Shown: positions 23,123 through 31,921, numbered from the stretch's first letter. The stretch: 38,380 nucleotides of DNA from Candidatus Staskawiczbacteria bacterium (GCA_903885445.1 CAISIO010000029.1:1-38380); one strand, 5' to 3'. Translations and numbers: made by a program. The notes: generated by a model from the sequence alone, not told the origin.

Positions 23123-24658
23123 ATGAAAATACCCAAATTTTTAAAAAGAAAAAGAAACATCTGGATTATAATAATTTTGGTTGTGGTTATTTTGCTCGGG
23201 TTTCTAATTTTTAGCCCGAAAAATAATACAAGTTCTATCCAAACCGGTTTTGTTACCAAACAAAATTTACAGGAGACGGTTCTCTCGACCGGGCAGGTTG
23301 TCAGCGAGATAGACCTTAGTTTGGGCTTTCAGGGTAGCGGGGTTGTCAGGCGAGTTTTGGCTAATGAGGGTGATAAAGTAAGGCAAGGCCAGCTCTTGGC
23401 TTCGCTTGACCAATCAAGCGCTCTGGCGACCCTGACTACGGCCCAAGGTTCTTTGGCGCAGGCGAAGGCGAACTACGAGAAGCTTTTAGCAGGCGCGTCG
23501 CAGCAGAGCGTTAAAACAGTTCAGGATTCCATAAACTCGGCTAAGCAGGATTTAACTAACGCCTACAACGGCGCAATAAACACTTTAAATAGCGCCCACA
23601 CCAGCATGTTTAACGCTTTTTCTGTGGCTAATTTAATTCAAAACGCTTATTTTTCAGCCAGCGACCAACAAGGAGTCGCGGTGTCCGCCGCTAAAATCAA
23701 TATTAACAGCAATATGCAGACCGCGCAAAATTATTTAAATACTGCAGAGACAAGCATGGATCCTGGAGACATTGATACGGCAATAGGGAAAACGATATTA
23801 GACCTCAATAAAATCTATGATGATTTAAATATCATCCGGGCACAATGCGACCAAGGGCTTTATTATACAAGTGTCGCATCCGCCGATAAAGCATCTTTGG
23901 ATGCGCAGAAAACATATATTAATACTGCGTTAGCTGGAGTTACTTCGGCGCAACAAAGTGTTGCTTCTCTAAAATTGGCGTTGCAAAAAGCAGAAGACCA
24001 GCTAAGCGTTACGACCGCTCCGCCGACCCAAGCAGACGTTGATTTGGCAAAGGCCCAGATGCTTTCGGCGCAGGGCCAGGTTGATTCGGCGCAAGCTGTT
24101 TTAAATAATTCAGTTATAATTGCGCCGGCTGCGGGGACCATTACTAGAGTTGATATAAAAGTTGGCGAGCAGGCAACTCCTTCAAAAGAAGTGATGGTTT
24201 TGCAGGACGTTGGAGATCTGCACGCCGAAGCCGACGTAAGTGAGGCCAATGTTGCGTCTTTGCAAATTGGGCAAAGCATTGATTATACGTTTGATGCACT
24301 CGGACCAGACCAACATTTTATCGGAAAGGTTTTAACAATAAACCCGTCTTCAACGGTAATTTCCGGAGTTGTTGACTATAAGGTTGCAGGCAGTTTTGAT
24401 AATGTACCCAGCATAAAACCCGGCATGACTGCCAATATGACAATTCTAGTCGCGCAAAAAATTGATGCGCTGGCCGTTCCGTCTACGGCGATAATAAACA
24501 AAAACAATAAGCAATACGTGAGGGTTATTGATGATCCAAAAACAAAAACCTATCACGAAGTACAAGTGCAAACAGGATTGCAGGCAGACGGCGGGCTTGT
24601 TGAAATTATTTCCGGGTTAAGTGATGGCCGGCAAATAGTAGTTTATATGAAACCATAA
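23123..24658 (+). CDS. MacA-like periplasmic adaptor (HlyD family)
   Basis: A 511-aa membrane-fusion protein. An N-terminal helix (about residues 12-30) is followed by a lipoyl-type segment (VRRVLANEGDKVRQGQLLASLDQS), a long alpha-hairpin with many Ala/Gln, the second lipoyl half (VIIAPAAGTITRVDIKVGEQATPSKEVMVLQD), then beta-barrel and membrane-proximal domains ending in VEIISGLSDGRQIVVY. It is translationally linked to the ABC ATPase (TAATG at 24656-24660) and would complete a MacAB-type exporter. In a single-membrane organism it would act in the outer cell-envelope space. Confidence 0.9.
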   Translation: MKIPKFLKRKRNIWIIIILVVVILLGFLIFSPKNNTSSIQTGFVTKQNLQETVLSTGQVVSEIDLSLGFQGSGVVRRVLANEGDKVRQGQLLASLDQSSALATLTTAQGSLAQAKANYEKLLAGASQQSVKTVQDSINSAKQDLTNAYNGAINTLNSAHTSMFNAFSVANLIQNAYFSASDQQGVAVSAAKININSNMQTAQNYLNTAETSMDPGDIDTAIGKTILDLNKIYDDLNIIRAQCDQGLYYTSVASADKASLDAQKTYINTALAGVTSAQQSVASLKLALQKAEDQLSVTTAPPTQADVDLAKAQMLSAQGQVDSAQAVLNNSVIIAPAAGTITRVDIKVGEQATPSKEVMVLQDVGDLHAEADVSEANVASLQIGQSIDYTFDALGPDQHFIGKVLTINPSSTVISGVVDYKVAGSFDNVPSIKPGMTANMTILVAQKIDALAVPSTAIINKNNKQYVRVIDDPKTKTYHEVQVQTGLQADGGLVEIISGLSDGRQIVVYMKP

Positions 24659-25374
24659 TGAGCTTAATAGAAGTAGAAAATCTTGGAAAAGATTACATTA
24701 ACGACGAAGTTGTAACGCGCGTTTTGCACGACGTCAGTTTTAAGATAAAAGAAGGGGAGTTCGTGGCAATTATGGGCCCCTCCGGTTCTGGGAAGTCAAC
24801 TTTAATGCACATATTAAGCTTTTTGGACCGGCCAACCGCCGGTGTTTATAAATTTGAGGACAAAAATACAAAAGATTTTAACGACGATTATCTGGCGAAG
24901 TTGAGGAACGAAAGAGTCGGGTTTGTTTTTCAATCCTTTAATTTATTGGCGCGCACAACAGTTTTAGATAATGTAAGATTGCCCCTAATTTACAGCAAGA
25001 AAAAAAATTATGACGAATTAGCGGAAAAAGCGCTGGAATCGGTTGGAATGTCGCACAGGTTAAATTATTTTACAAACCAGATTTCCGGCGGAGAAAAGCA
25101 GAGAGTCGCAATCGCCAGGGCGCTGGTAAATAATCCGGCTGTAATTTTTGCCGACGAGCCGACAGGAAATCTTGATTCAAAATCTGGAAACGCGGTAATG
25201 CATATTCTGCAGAAATTAAATAACCAGGGCCACACAATTATTTTGGTCACGCACGAAACAGATACTGCTAATCACGCAAAGAGAATTATCCGCATAAAAG
25301 ACGGAAATATTATTTCTGATGAAAAAGTAGAAAGGCGTACGATTGCTGAAACCGACAAAGAGCTGGTGAAATAA
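24658..25374 (+). CDS. MacB/LolD-type ABC transporter ATPase
   Basis: A 238-aa ABC ATPase: Walker A GPSGSGKST (about residues 40-48), Q-loop FVFQSFNLLARTTV, signature ISGGEKQRVAIARAL, Walker B VIFADEPTGNLD and switch VTHE. It belongs to the LolD/MacB-ATPase group, which pairs with FtsX-like permeases; two such permeases follow. It overlaps the adaptor by one base. Confidence 0.95.
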   Translation: MSLIEVENLGKDYINDEVVTRVLHDVSFKIKEGEFVAIMGPSGSGKSTLMHILSFLDRPTAGVYKFEDKNTKDFNDDYLAKLRNERVGFVFQSFNLLARTTVLDNVRLPLIYSKKKNYDELAEKALESVGMSHRLNYFTNQISGGEKQRVAIARALVNNPAVIFADEPTGNLDSKSGNAVMHILQKLNNQGHTIILVTHETDTANHAKRIIRIKDGNIISDEKVERRTIAETDKELVK

Positions 25375-25379
25375 TTTAA

Positions 25380-26651
25380 ATGGATTTTATTGGAACAATT
25401 AAATTGGTTTTCAGGACTCTGCTTGCCAGAAAAGGCAGGTCGTTTTTGACTATTTTGGGAATTGTTATCGGAGTTGCAGGAGTAATTATTATAATTGCTT
25501 TGGGGGCCGGAGCGCAGAGTTTAATTTTGGGGCAGGTTACAAAATTGGGCTCTAACCTTTTGAGCGTAGCTCCCGGCGGAGGAAACGAAAAGGGCCCGCC
25601 ATCAACTATATTTGGAATTACTGTTACAACCTTGGTGAATTCCGACGTTGATTCATTGCGGAGCAAAACACAAGTTCCGCACGCCTCAGCGGTTAATGCT
25701 ATGGTTCGCGGAACCGCGACCGCCGTTTGGCAAAATAAAAATGTTGATACAAATTTTATTGGAACAGAAAGCAGTTATTCCGATGTTATCAGTTTTACAA
25801 TGCAGGAAGGTCAATTTTTTAACCAATCAGAAGAGCGGGGAAGCGCAAATATTGCTGTTTTAGGTTCCACGGTTGCTGATGAATTGTTTGGCGGAACTGG
25901 CGTTGACCCGGTGGGGCAGGTGATTAAAGTTAAAAGCTCTTCAAACACGGAAGCGGGCGGAATTCCTTTGCGGGTAATAGGAGTTATAACTCCGCGAGGA
26001 AGTTCATTTTTTCAAGACAACGATGACCAGATATTTCTTCCTTTAGTAATCGGCCAGCAGCAATTGCTCGGCATTCACTATTTAGAGGCAATAAATATAA
26101 AAGTTGATTCATCGTCAAATATTGACCAAACAATCAGCGATGTGACAAGGGTTTTAAAGCAAAACCACCACATTCAAAGCAACTCGGATATTGATTTTAC
26201 TGTTTATAATGTCGCTGACGCAATAAGTGTTTTGAGCACGATCACAAACGCGCTGAGATTATTTTTGACTGCAATGGCGGCAATTGCCTTGGTCGTGGGC
26301 GGAATTGGAATTTTGAATATTATGCTGGCGACAGTTGCGGAAAGGACAAGGGAAATTGGTTTGCGAAAAGCGGTCGGCGCGACAAATGGAGCAGTAATGC
26401 GGCAATTTTTACTGGAAGCCGGGACTTTAACTTTTTTGGGCGGGATTGCGGGGATTATTATTGGGACGGCAATTTCTTATTTGATAACTTTACTGATGCA
26501 TTATTTAGGATACGATTGGGCGTTTATGGTTTCAATTTCCTCTATTTTATTGGCCGTGGGAGTTTCGATATTAACCGGCGTAATTTTTGGCTTGTACCCG
26601 GCGTTGAAAGCATCAAGATTAAATCCAATCGAAGCACTAAGATATGAATAA
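25380..26651 (+). CDS. MacB-like ABC transporter permease, first copy
   Basis: A 423-aa permease. An N-terminal helix (FLTILGIVIGVAGVIIIIALGAGAQ) precedes a large extracytoplasmic MacB_PCD domain and three C-terminal FtsX helices, with ERTREIGLRKAVGATNGAVMRQFLLEA between them. It ends in LNPIEALRYE, as does the second permease. The stop overlaps the next start by 8 bases. It probably forms a heterodimer with the second permease and exports a peptide, lipid or drug; the cargo is unknown. Confidence 0.92.
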   Translation: MDFIGTIKLVFRTLLARKGRSFLTILGIVIGVAGVIIIIALGAGAQSLILGQVTKLGSNLLSVAPGGGNEKGPPSTIFGITVTTLVNSDVDSLRSKTQVPHASAVNAMVRGTATAVWQNKNVDTNFIGTESSYSDVISFTMQEGQFFNQSEERGSANIAVLGSTVADELFGGTGVDPVGQVIKVKSSSNTEAGGIPLRVIGVITPRGSSFFQDNDDQIFLPLVIGQQQLLGIHYLEAINIKVDSSSNIDQTISDVTRVLKQNHHIQSNSDIDFTVYNVADAISVLSTITNALRLFLTAMAAIALVVGGIGILNIMLATVAERTREIGLRKAVGATNGAVMRQFLLEAGTLTFLGGIAGIIIGTAISYLITLLMHYLGYDWAFMVSISSILLAVGVSILTGVIFGLYPALKASRLNPIEALRYE

Positions 26652-27891
26652 TAGAAAAGCGTTTCAACAATCGGTAAGGGCATTGTCGGCAAATCCGGTG
26701 CGGACGGTTTTAACGACTCTGGGAATTGTAATTGGAATTGCCACAGTGATTATGGTTCTATCAGCGGGAGCTGGGTTTAGAAGCCTGATAAACGACGAAA
26801 TTAAATCTTTAGGAAGCGATACTTTGTTTATTAAAACGCGCGTGCCTCCAACAACGAAAAATCGCGCGGCGAGTTCCTTGACTCCCGGAATATCGGTTGG
26901 AATAACAACCTTCAAGCAGCGCGATTTGGAAGATATTAAAAAACTAAACAACGTTGCAAATGATTACGGAATGGTGACAGGGATGGCGGTTACAAATTAC
27001 AGAGACAACAAGAAAAGCGTTATTTATTTCGGGTCTTCCGCGGAAAGATTTATTATCGACCAGCACACTTTAAAAAGCGGAAGATTTTATACGCAAGCCG
27101 AAGACAATGGAGCCGCGCAAGTTGTTGTTTTGGGAAGCAATCTTTCGAATAACTTATTTTTACAGGACGACCCGCTGGGTAAATTAATCCGCATCGGAAA
27201 TTTGAATTTTCAGGTCATTGGAGTTTACAACTCGCAAGGGTCGGTCGGCGGAAACGGAGCAGACGATAGCGCTTATATGCCCTTGGGGACAGCGCAGAAA
27301 AAAATGCTTGGAGTTGATTACGTCACCGTCGCGGTCGTGCAATTAAAAAATGTTAATCTGGCCGACGCGACAGCTTCGCAAATTAGTTTAACTTTGGAGC
27401 GTAATCACAATATAGCAGATTCGGCAAAAGACGATTTTATTGTAATGACGCAGGCGCAGGTTTTAGATATTTACAATACAATTTTTAACGGCATAACTAT
27501 TTTGCTGATTGCGATTGCCTCTATTTCTCTGGTTGTCGGCGGAGTTGGAATTATGAATATTATGTATGTTGTGGTTACAGAAAGAACAGCGGAAATAGGG
27601 CTGAAGAAATCTCTAGGAGCGACAGGCGGAGACATCTTAAAAGAGTTTTTAATTGAATCTATTTTAGTTACTATTCTGGGGGGAATCATAGGCATTTTAT
27701 TGGGAACTGTTTTGAGTTGGTTGGTTTCGGTTGTGGCAATTTCAAGCGGATTAGTTTGGACATTTACGGTTCCATTGTATGCGATAATTATTGCCGTAGG
27801 AGTTTCGGGCGCGATTGGAATATCTTTTGGAGTTTTGCCGGCGCGTTCGGCGGCTAAATTGGATCCTATTGAAGCATTGCGGTACGAGTAA
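26644..27891 (+). CDS. MacB-like ABC transporter permease, second copy
   Basis: A 415-aa paralogue of the preceding permease with the same order: N-terminal helix (VLTTLGIVIGIATVIMVLSAGAGFR), MacB_PCD domain, then FtsX helices with ERTAEIGLKKSLGATGGDILKEFLIES and the end LDPIEALRYE. The two copies probably arose by tandem duplication and have diverged well at the sequence level. Two half-permeases served by one ATPase gene suggest a heterodimeric transporter. Confidence 0.92.
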   Translation: MNNRKAFQQSVRALSANPVRTVLTTLGIVIGIATVIMVLSAGAGFRSLINDEIKSLGSDTLFIKTRVPPTTKNRAASSLTPGISVGITTFKQRDLEDIKKLNNVANDYGMVTGMAVTNYRDNKKSVIYFGSSAERFIIDQHTLKSGRFYTQAEDNGAAQVVVLGSNLSNNLFLQDDPLGKLIRIGNLNFQVIGVYNSQGSVGGNGADDSAYMPLGTAQKKMLGVDYVTVAVVQLKNVNLADATASQISLTLERNHNIADSAKDDFIVMTQAQVLDIYNTIFNGITILLIAIASISLVVGGVGIMNIMYVVVTERTAEIGLKKSLGATGGDILKEFLIESILVTILGGIIGILLGTVLSWLVSVVAISSGLVWTFTVPLYAIIIAVGVSGAIGISFGVLPARSAAKLDPIEALRYE

Positions 27892-27950
27892 AGTTGTATT
27901 TTATATTTATAAGAGTTAAAATTAGACAATTAATATTGTTTAACAAAACT

Positions 27951-28598
27951 ATGAATAAAGAATCAGGCTCGCCTCGATTCGGCGAAGCGGGACAGGCATC
28001 AAAACTGCTTTTAGTTTTGGCGGTTGTGGTTTTGGTTGCGGTAGTAATAACTTATTTAGTCATGCGCATGGCGACAAAACCTGCTCCGCCCGTAGGACCG
28101 ACTGGACCGTCGGTAGATTTACCGGTTTATGAAAAAACTTTGGGAAATATAAGATTTGTTTTTGAATCAGCAATCGACAGGGCAGGCGTTTTAAAAGTAT
28201 CGGAAATAGTAAATTCCCAATTCGCTTTGTCTACGCAAAAAGATTTTGTAATTGACAACACCGGAGCAAAATTTATACAGGTCACTGTCGGCGCGCAAAA
28301 CAAAGGTACAGAAAATACCGAACAGAATTCGTGGGACATAGGAAATATTGTAGACTCGGAGGGCAGAAAATTCGTGGCGGTTGATAGTTTTGCCGTCAGT
28401 CCATGGCTTCCTAATCCTAATTTGTGCGGAGCGTTGTTAAAGCCGGCATTCGACCCGACGCCGTGCACAAAAATATATGAGGTTTCCAAGGCATCGGAAG
28501 GGTTAAAAATAGAAGTTAAAACCGGCCAAGACAACACATCGCAAAATTTCACGTCCGGAAAAATAGATTCGTTTTTAATTGATTTAATAGTTAAATAA
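27951..28598 (+). CDS. DUF4352-like membrane-anchored extracytoplasmic protein
   Basis: The start is placed at ATG 27951 (MNKESGSP), not 27894, because the upstream stretch is low-complexity and lies directly after the permease stop. The 215-aa product has one membrane helix (about residues 16-38), a Pro-rich linker and a beta-sandwich resembling DUF4352 (KDFVIDNTGAKFIQVTVGAQNKGTE, NIVDSEGRKFVAVDSF). The N terminus carries SPRFGEAGQA, encoded by a GC-rich, partly palindromic insert. It may be an accessory lipoprotein-like factor of the exporter or of the downstream ATPase. Confidence 0.72.
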   Translation: MNKESGSPRFGEAGQASKLLLVLAVVVLVAVVITYLVMRMATKPAPPVGPTGPSVDLPVYEKTLGNIRFVFESAIDRAGVLKVSEIVNSQFALSTQKDFVIDNTGAKFIQVTVGAQNKGTENTEQNSWDIGNIVDSEGRKFVAVDSFAVSPWLPNPNLCGALLKPAFDPTPCTKIYEVSKASEGLKIEVKTGQDNTSQNFTSGKIDSFLIDLIVK

Positions 28599-28604
28599 AA
28601 TTTA

Positions 28605-29024
28605 ATGGCAGACCAAGATAAAAAAGAAGATTTAAAAACGCCCGAGAGAGGAGCTCCTGCCGGTGAACAGGCAGTGCGTTTTGAGCAAGAAAATCAGGTT
28701 GAGAAAAGGGAGGTTTCGCCTGACGAAGCAAGAGTATCCGCTGAATTAAGGAAAGAAATAGAAATGATGGAGCTGGATGATACTGCAAAGGCAGAGGCGG
28801 AAAAGAAAGCTGAAAAAATTGGATTTCTGGGCGAAAAGGAAAAGATTGAACATCTTTTGCAAATGGCGCGCGAAAAGGGTCTGATTTTTGCAATCCAGGT
28901 TGCCAGGCGCATGAACGAGCCGTATCTTCTGGATATTTTGCACGACACTCTGTCGCAGGAAGGTTTTTATAAAGATTTTCTTCCCGGCAAAAGCGCAAAC
29001 GACGATGACGATAAAAAAGTTTAA
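28605..29024 (+). CDS. Charged hypothetical protein upstream of the VirD4-like ATPase
   Basis: A 139-aa highly charged soluble protein. The N-terminal third appears disordered and includes GAPAGEQAV, encoded by a degenerate form of the palindromic element seen at 29808. The rest is helical (EKEKIEHLLQMAREKGLIFAIQVARRMNEPYLLDILHDTLSQEGFYKDFL) and ends in an acidic tail. No family is recognised. It lies 11 bp before the large ATPase gene and may be its partner. Confidence 0.65.
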   Translation: MADQDKKEDLKTPERGAPAGEQAVRFEQENQVEKREVSPDEARVSAELRKEIEMMELDDTAKAEAEKKAEKIGFLGEKEKIEHLLQMAREKGLIFAIQVARRMNEPYLLDILHDTLSQEGFYKDFLPGKSANDDDDKKV

Positions 29025-29034
29025 ATTATAAGTA

Positions 29035-31521
29035 ATGGCAATTATTATTCCGGGACTTATTGCGGTGTTTCTGCTGGTAGTGCTGGCTTTTGTGATGGTT
29101 TTAAATGCGGAAACCAAAGAGAAAGAGTCGGTTTTCGGCGGGCTTGATATGGTTTTGTTTTTGGTGATGATGCCAAAAAATCAGCCAAGAAAAGAAGGTG
29201 AACAGCAGAAAGAAGAAAAAACAATGGTGGCGCAAATGGAACAAGTTTTCGCCAACTTTTTGTATTTGAAAAAACCGAAAATGTTTCAGACCGCGCCCGC
29301 AGTCGCCTTTGAGATTGCTTCACAAATTGGAAGTTCAGATATTTCTTTTTATGTGGCGGTTCCAAAATATTTGGAATCTGTTTTTGAAAAATATGTGCAA
29401 GGCGTTTATCCAAACGCGGTTGTCGACAAGGTTCCGCAGGACTACACAATTTTTGAGCCTCAAGGGGCTACCGCCGCCGCCTATTTACGGCTTTCAGAAA
29501 ATTCTCTTTTTCCAATCAGCACATATCAGACATTGGAAACCGATCCATTATCTGTGGTGACAAATAATTTGAGCAAAATTACCGCTAATGAAGGCGGAGC
29601 AGTCCAGGTCTTGATAAGGCCTTTGTCGAAATTAAATTTGAGGAAAGCGGGGGAGAAAGCTTTGAAAAAAATTAGGGAAGGCAAATCCGTGAAGGGCGCG
29701 GTTGAAAGAGCATCAGGCTGGGGTCCTGCTAATCTTATAGAAATAATCGATGAAATTTTTGTGCGAGGACCGAGAGATTCGAAGCGGAAAGAGGCAGAGG
29801 GAAAAAGCCTGCCTGCCGGCAGACAGGAGCAGGGGATTGACCAGAAGGGTTATGACGCAATCCAAAGTAAAATCCAGAAACAGCCGTTTGAAGTGAATAT
29901 AAGGGTTGTCGCCGCAGCGCAATCAGAAGGCCGGGCCGAGGAAATTTTGAACCATCTGGTTTCGGCATTTAGCCAGTTTTCTTTGTCGGCGATAAACAGC
30001 CTGGAACCGCGAGAAGTTTACAAAAAGGAATTGCAAAAACTGGTTTATGACTTCAGCTTCCGCTCTTTTAATAAGAATCAAAGCAATATTTTAAATCTTG
30101 AAGAGCTGGCGAGTATTTATCACTTTCCAACGCATTATATTGAAACGCCGTATATTAAAGCCGCCAAATCGGCAACAACTCCTCCGCCGTCGGATTTGCC
30201 GGAAAAAGGCGAGACGTGCGTTGGAAAAGTTTCGTACAGGAACGAAGAAAAAAAAGTTTATTTTGGAAGCAGGGCTGACCGCAGAAGGCATCTTTATCTT
30301 ATTGGGCAAACCGGCGTTGGAAAATCTGGTTTTATGGAAGGACTGATTGCCCAAGACATTGCAAACGGCGAGGGTGTGGCCGTTGTTGATCCGCACGGAG
30401 AATTGGTTGACCATATTTTAGCCATGATTCCAAAGAACAGAGTTGAAGATGTGGTTATTTTTGAGCCGTTTGATATTTCGCGTCCGTGCGGCTTGAATAT
30501 GTTGGAATACGATTCGCCAGAACAAAAAGATTTTGCCGTGCAGGAAATGATTGCTATTTTTATGAAGCTTTTTCCGCCCGAAATTATCGGCCCGATGTTT
30601 GAGCACTATATGAGAAACGCCATGCTGGCGTTAATGGCAGACAAAGATAATCCGGGAACTCTGGTTGAAATTCCGAAGATGTTTACCGATCCTGCGTTTT
30701 TACAAACAAGAATGGCGAAAGTTTCCGATCCGATTGTGCGAAGTTTTTGGACAAAAGAATGGGCGCAGACAACCGGCTCTACAAGGTCTGATATGTTGGG
30801 CTACGTTGTTTCAAAACTCGGCAGATTTATTGAAAACGAAATGATGCGAAATATCATCGGGCAGTCGCACTCCGGGTTTGATTTAGCCGAGATAATGGAT
30901 TCTAAAAAAATATTCTTGGCAAATTTATCCAAGGGTTTGACTGGCGAGGTAAACAGTTCTTTGCTTGGTCTAATTTTGGTTTCTAAAATTCAGATGGCAG
31001 CCATGCGACGCGCCAGAATTGCCGAAGACCAAAGAACGGATTTCTATTTATATATTGACGAATTCCAAAACTTTACAACAGATTCCATTGCTACGATTTT
31101 GTCTGAAGCCAGAAAATATAAATTAAACTTGATAATGGCCCACCAGTACATGCCACAGTTAAAGCAGGAAATTCGCGACGCGGTTTTAGGAAACGTTGGC
31201 ACGATTGGAGCCTTCAGGATTGGAGCTGAAGACGCCGAAAATCTGGAGAAACAATTTGAGCCAGGATTTTCCAGATTTGACCTGGTGAATCTGGACAACT
31301 TTACAATGATAATTAAGATGATGATAAACAACAAGATTTCAACACCGTTTAAAATGAATACGCTGCCGCCTCCAAAAGGAAAGCCGGAAATTGTAGATGT
31401 AATCAAAAAGATTTCCAAATTAAAATATTCCCGCGCTAAAGATATTGTAGAGCAAGAAATCTCCCAGCGTTCGTTTGTCGAGTCTGCCCCAGTTGTCCCG
31501 ATACCGCCAATCAAGAAGTGA
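29035..31521 (+). CDS. VirD4/TraG-like type IV coupling ATPase
   Basis: An 828-aa membrane-anchored ATPase. The N-terminal helix is at about residues 2-23, followed by a long alpha/beta region. Walker A is LIGQTGVGKSGFM (about residues 421-433) and Walker B FYLYIDEFQNFT (about 669-680), followed by LIMAHQYMPQL. These match the VirD4/TraG/HerA-like group of DNA-translocating or type IV secretion coupling ATPases. The segment SLPAGRQ at about residue 260 is encoded by a palindromic insert. Other type IV secretion genes are absent here, so DNA or protein transfer is not established. Confidence 0.85.
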   Translation: MAIIIPGLIAVFLLVVLAFVMVLNAETKEKESVFGGLDMVLFLVMMPKNQPRKEGEQQKEEKTMVAQMEQVFANFLYLKKPKMFQTAPAVAFEIASQIGSSDISFYVAVPKYLESVFEKYVQGVYPNAVVDKVPQDYTIFEPQGATAAAYLRLSENSLFPISTYQTLETDPLSVVTNNLSKITANEGGAVQVLIRPLSKLNLRKAGEKALKKIREGKSVKGAVERASGWGPANLIEIIDEIFVRGPRDSKRKEAEGKSLPAGRQEQGIDQKGYDAIQSKIQKQPFEVNIRVVAAAQSEGRAEEILNHLVSAFSQFSLSAINSLEPREVYKKELQKLVYDFSFRSFNKNQSNILNLEELASIYHFPTHYIETPYIKAAKSATTPPPSDLPEKGETCVGKVSYRNEEKKVYFGSRADRRRHLYLIGQTGVGKSGFMEGLIAQDIANGEGVAVVDPHGELVDHILAMIPKNRVEDVVIFEPFDISRPCGLNMLEYDSPEQKDFAVQEMIAIFMKLFPPEIIGPMFEHYMRNAMLALMADKDNPGTLVEIPKMFTDPAFLQTRMAKVSDPIVRSFWTKEWAQTTGSTRSDMLGYVVSKLGRFIENEMMRNIIGQSHSGFDLAEIMDSKKIFLANLSKGLTGEVNSSLLGLILVSKIQMAAMRRARIAEDQRTDFYLYIDEFQNFTTDSIATILSEARKYKLNLIMAHQYMPQLKQEIRDAVLGNVGTIGAFRIGAEDAENLEKQFEPGFSRFDLVNLDNFTMIIKMMINNKISTPFKMNTLPPPKGKPEIVDVIKKISKLKYSRAKDIVEQEISQRSFVESAPVVPIPPIKK

Positions 31522-31549
31522 TTGACGTGATTCTCTGATAGTATATAAT
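31522..31549 (+). promoter_or_regulatory. Promoter of the coiled-coil gene
   Basis: TTGACG (31522-31527) and a perfect TATAAT (31544-31549) are separated by 16 nt. The transcript may continue into the giant surface protein gene. Confidence 0.7.
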
Positions 31550-31570
31550 AAAATCATAAATAATAAAAAT

Positions 31571-31780
31571 ATGGCGGACAAAAAAATAACAATTGAGGAA
31601 TTGGCAAAAATGATAAATAAAGGATTTAATAATGTCACAGGACAAATTAACGGTTTAAAAACAGATGTTGCAGATATAAAAAAAGATGTTAAAGAAATAA
31701 AGAACGAACTTGTCAGAGTTGATGCGGTAGAAAAAAGAGTTGATTACATCGAAAACACATTAAACATCTCGGCTAATTAG
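31571..31780 (+). CDS. Small coiled-coil protein
   Basis: A 69-aa protein with a charged helical pattern (GFNNVTGQINGLKTDVADIKKDVKEIKNELVRVDAVEKRVDYIENTL), in heptad-like spacing typical of short coiled coils. No membrane segment or family is recognised. It has a good promoter of its own and is the only gene between the VirD4-like ATPase and the giant surface protein. Function unknown. Confidence 0.7.
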   Translation: MADKKITIEELAKMINKGFNNVTGQINGLKTDVADIKKDVKEIKNELVRVDAVEKRVDYIENTLNISAN

Positions 31781-31802
31781 TTTGATTTTAAATGAATAAA
31801 TT

Positions 31803-31921
31803 ATGTCAGCTAAACTCCGAATCCGAGAGAGAGAGAGAGAGAGAGAGTAAATCTCGCTCGCCAATTTTTTAACTCTTACTTTTTCAAAACCGCCGCAATT
31901 TTATTATGTGCCGGTTTTCTA
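31803..31921 (+). other. Out-of-frame leader and signal-peptide coding region of the surface protein
   Basis: In the frame of the giant ORF, codons from 31814 to 31921 are open and encode NSYFFKTAAILLCAGFLL, leading into PSLVLA-YPE: a basic n-region, hydrophobic core and V-L-A cleavage site. No ATG, GTG or TTG occurs in this frame after the TAA at 31811. ATG 31803 and ATG 31792 lie in the other two frames and stop at 31848-31850 and 31870-31872. The intervening GA tract could restore either frame by gaining or losing repeat units. Confidence 0.75.
31825..31847 (+). repeat. (GA)11 dinucleotide microsatellite
   Basis: A perfect 23-nt GA tract is followed by TAAATCTCGCTCGCC and AATTTTTT, so it is also the 5' arm of an imperfect terminator-like hairpin. 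Confidence 0.95.
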
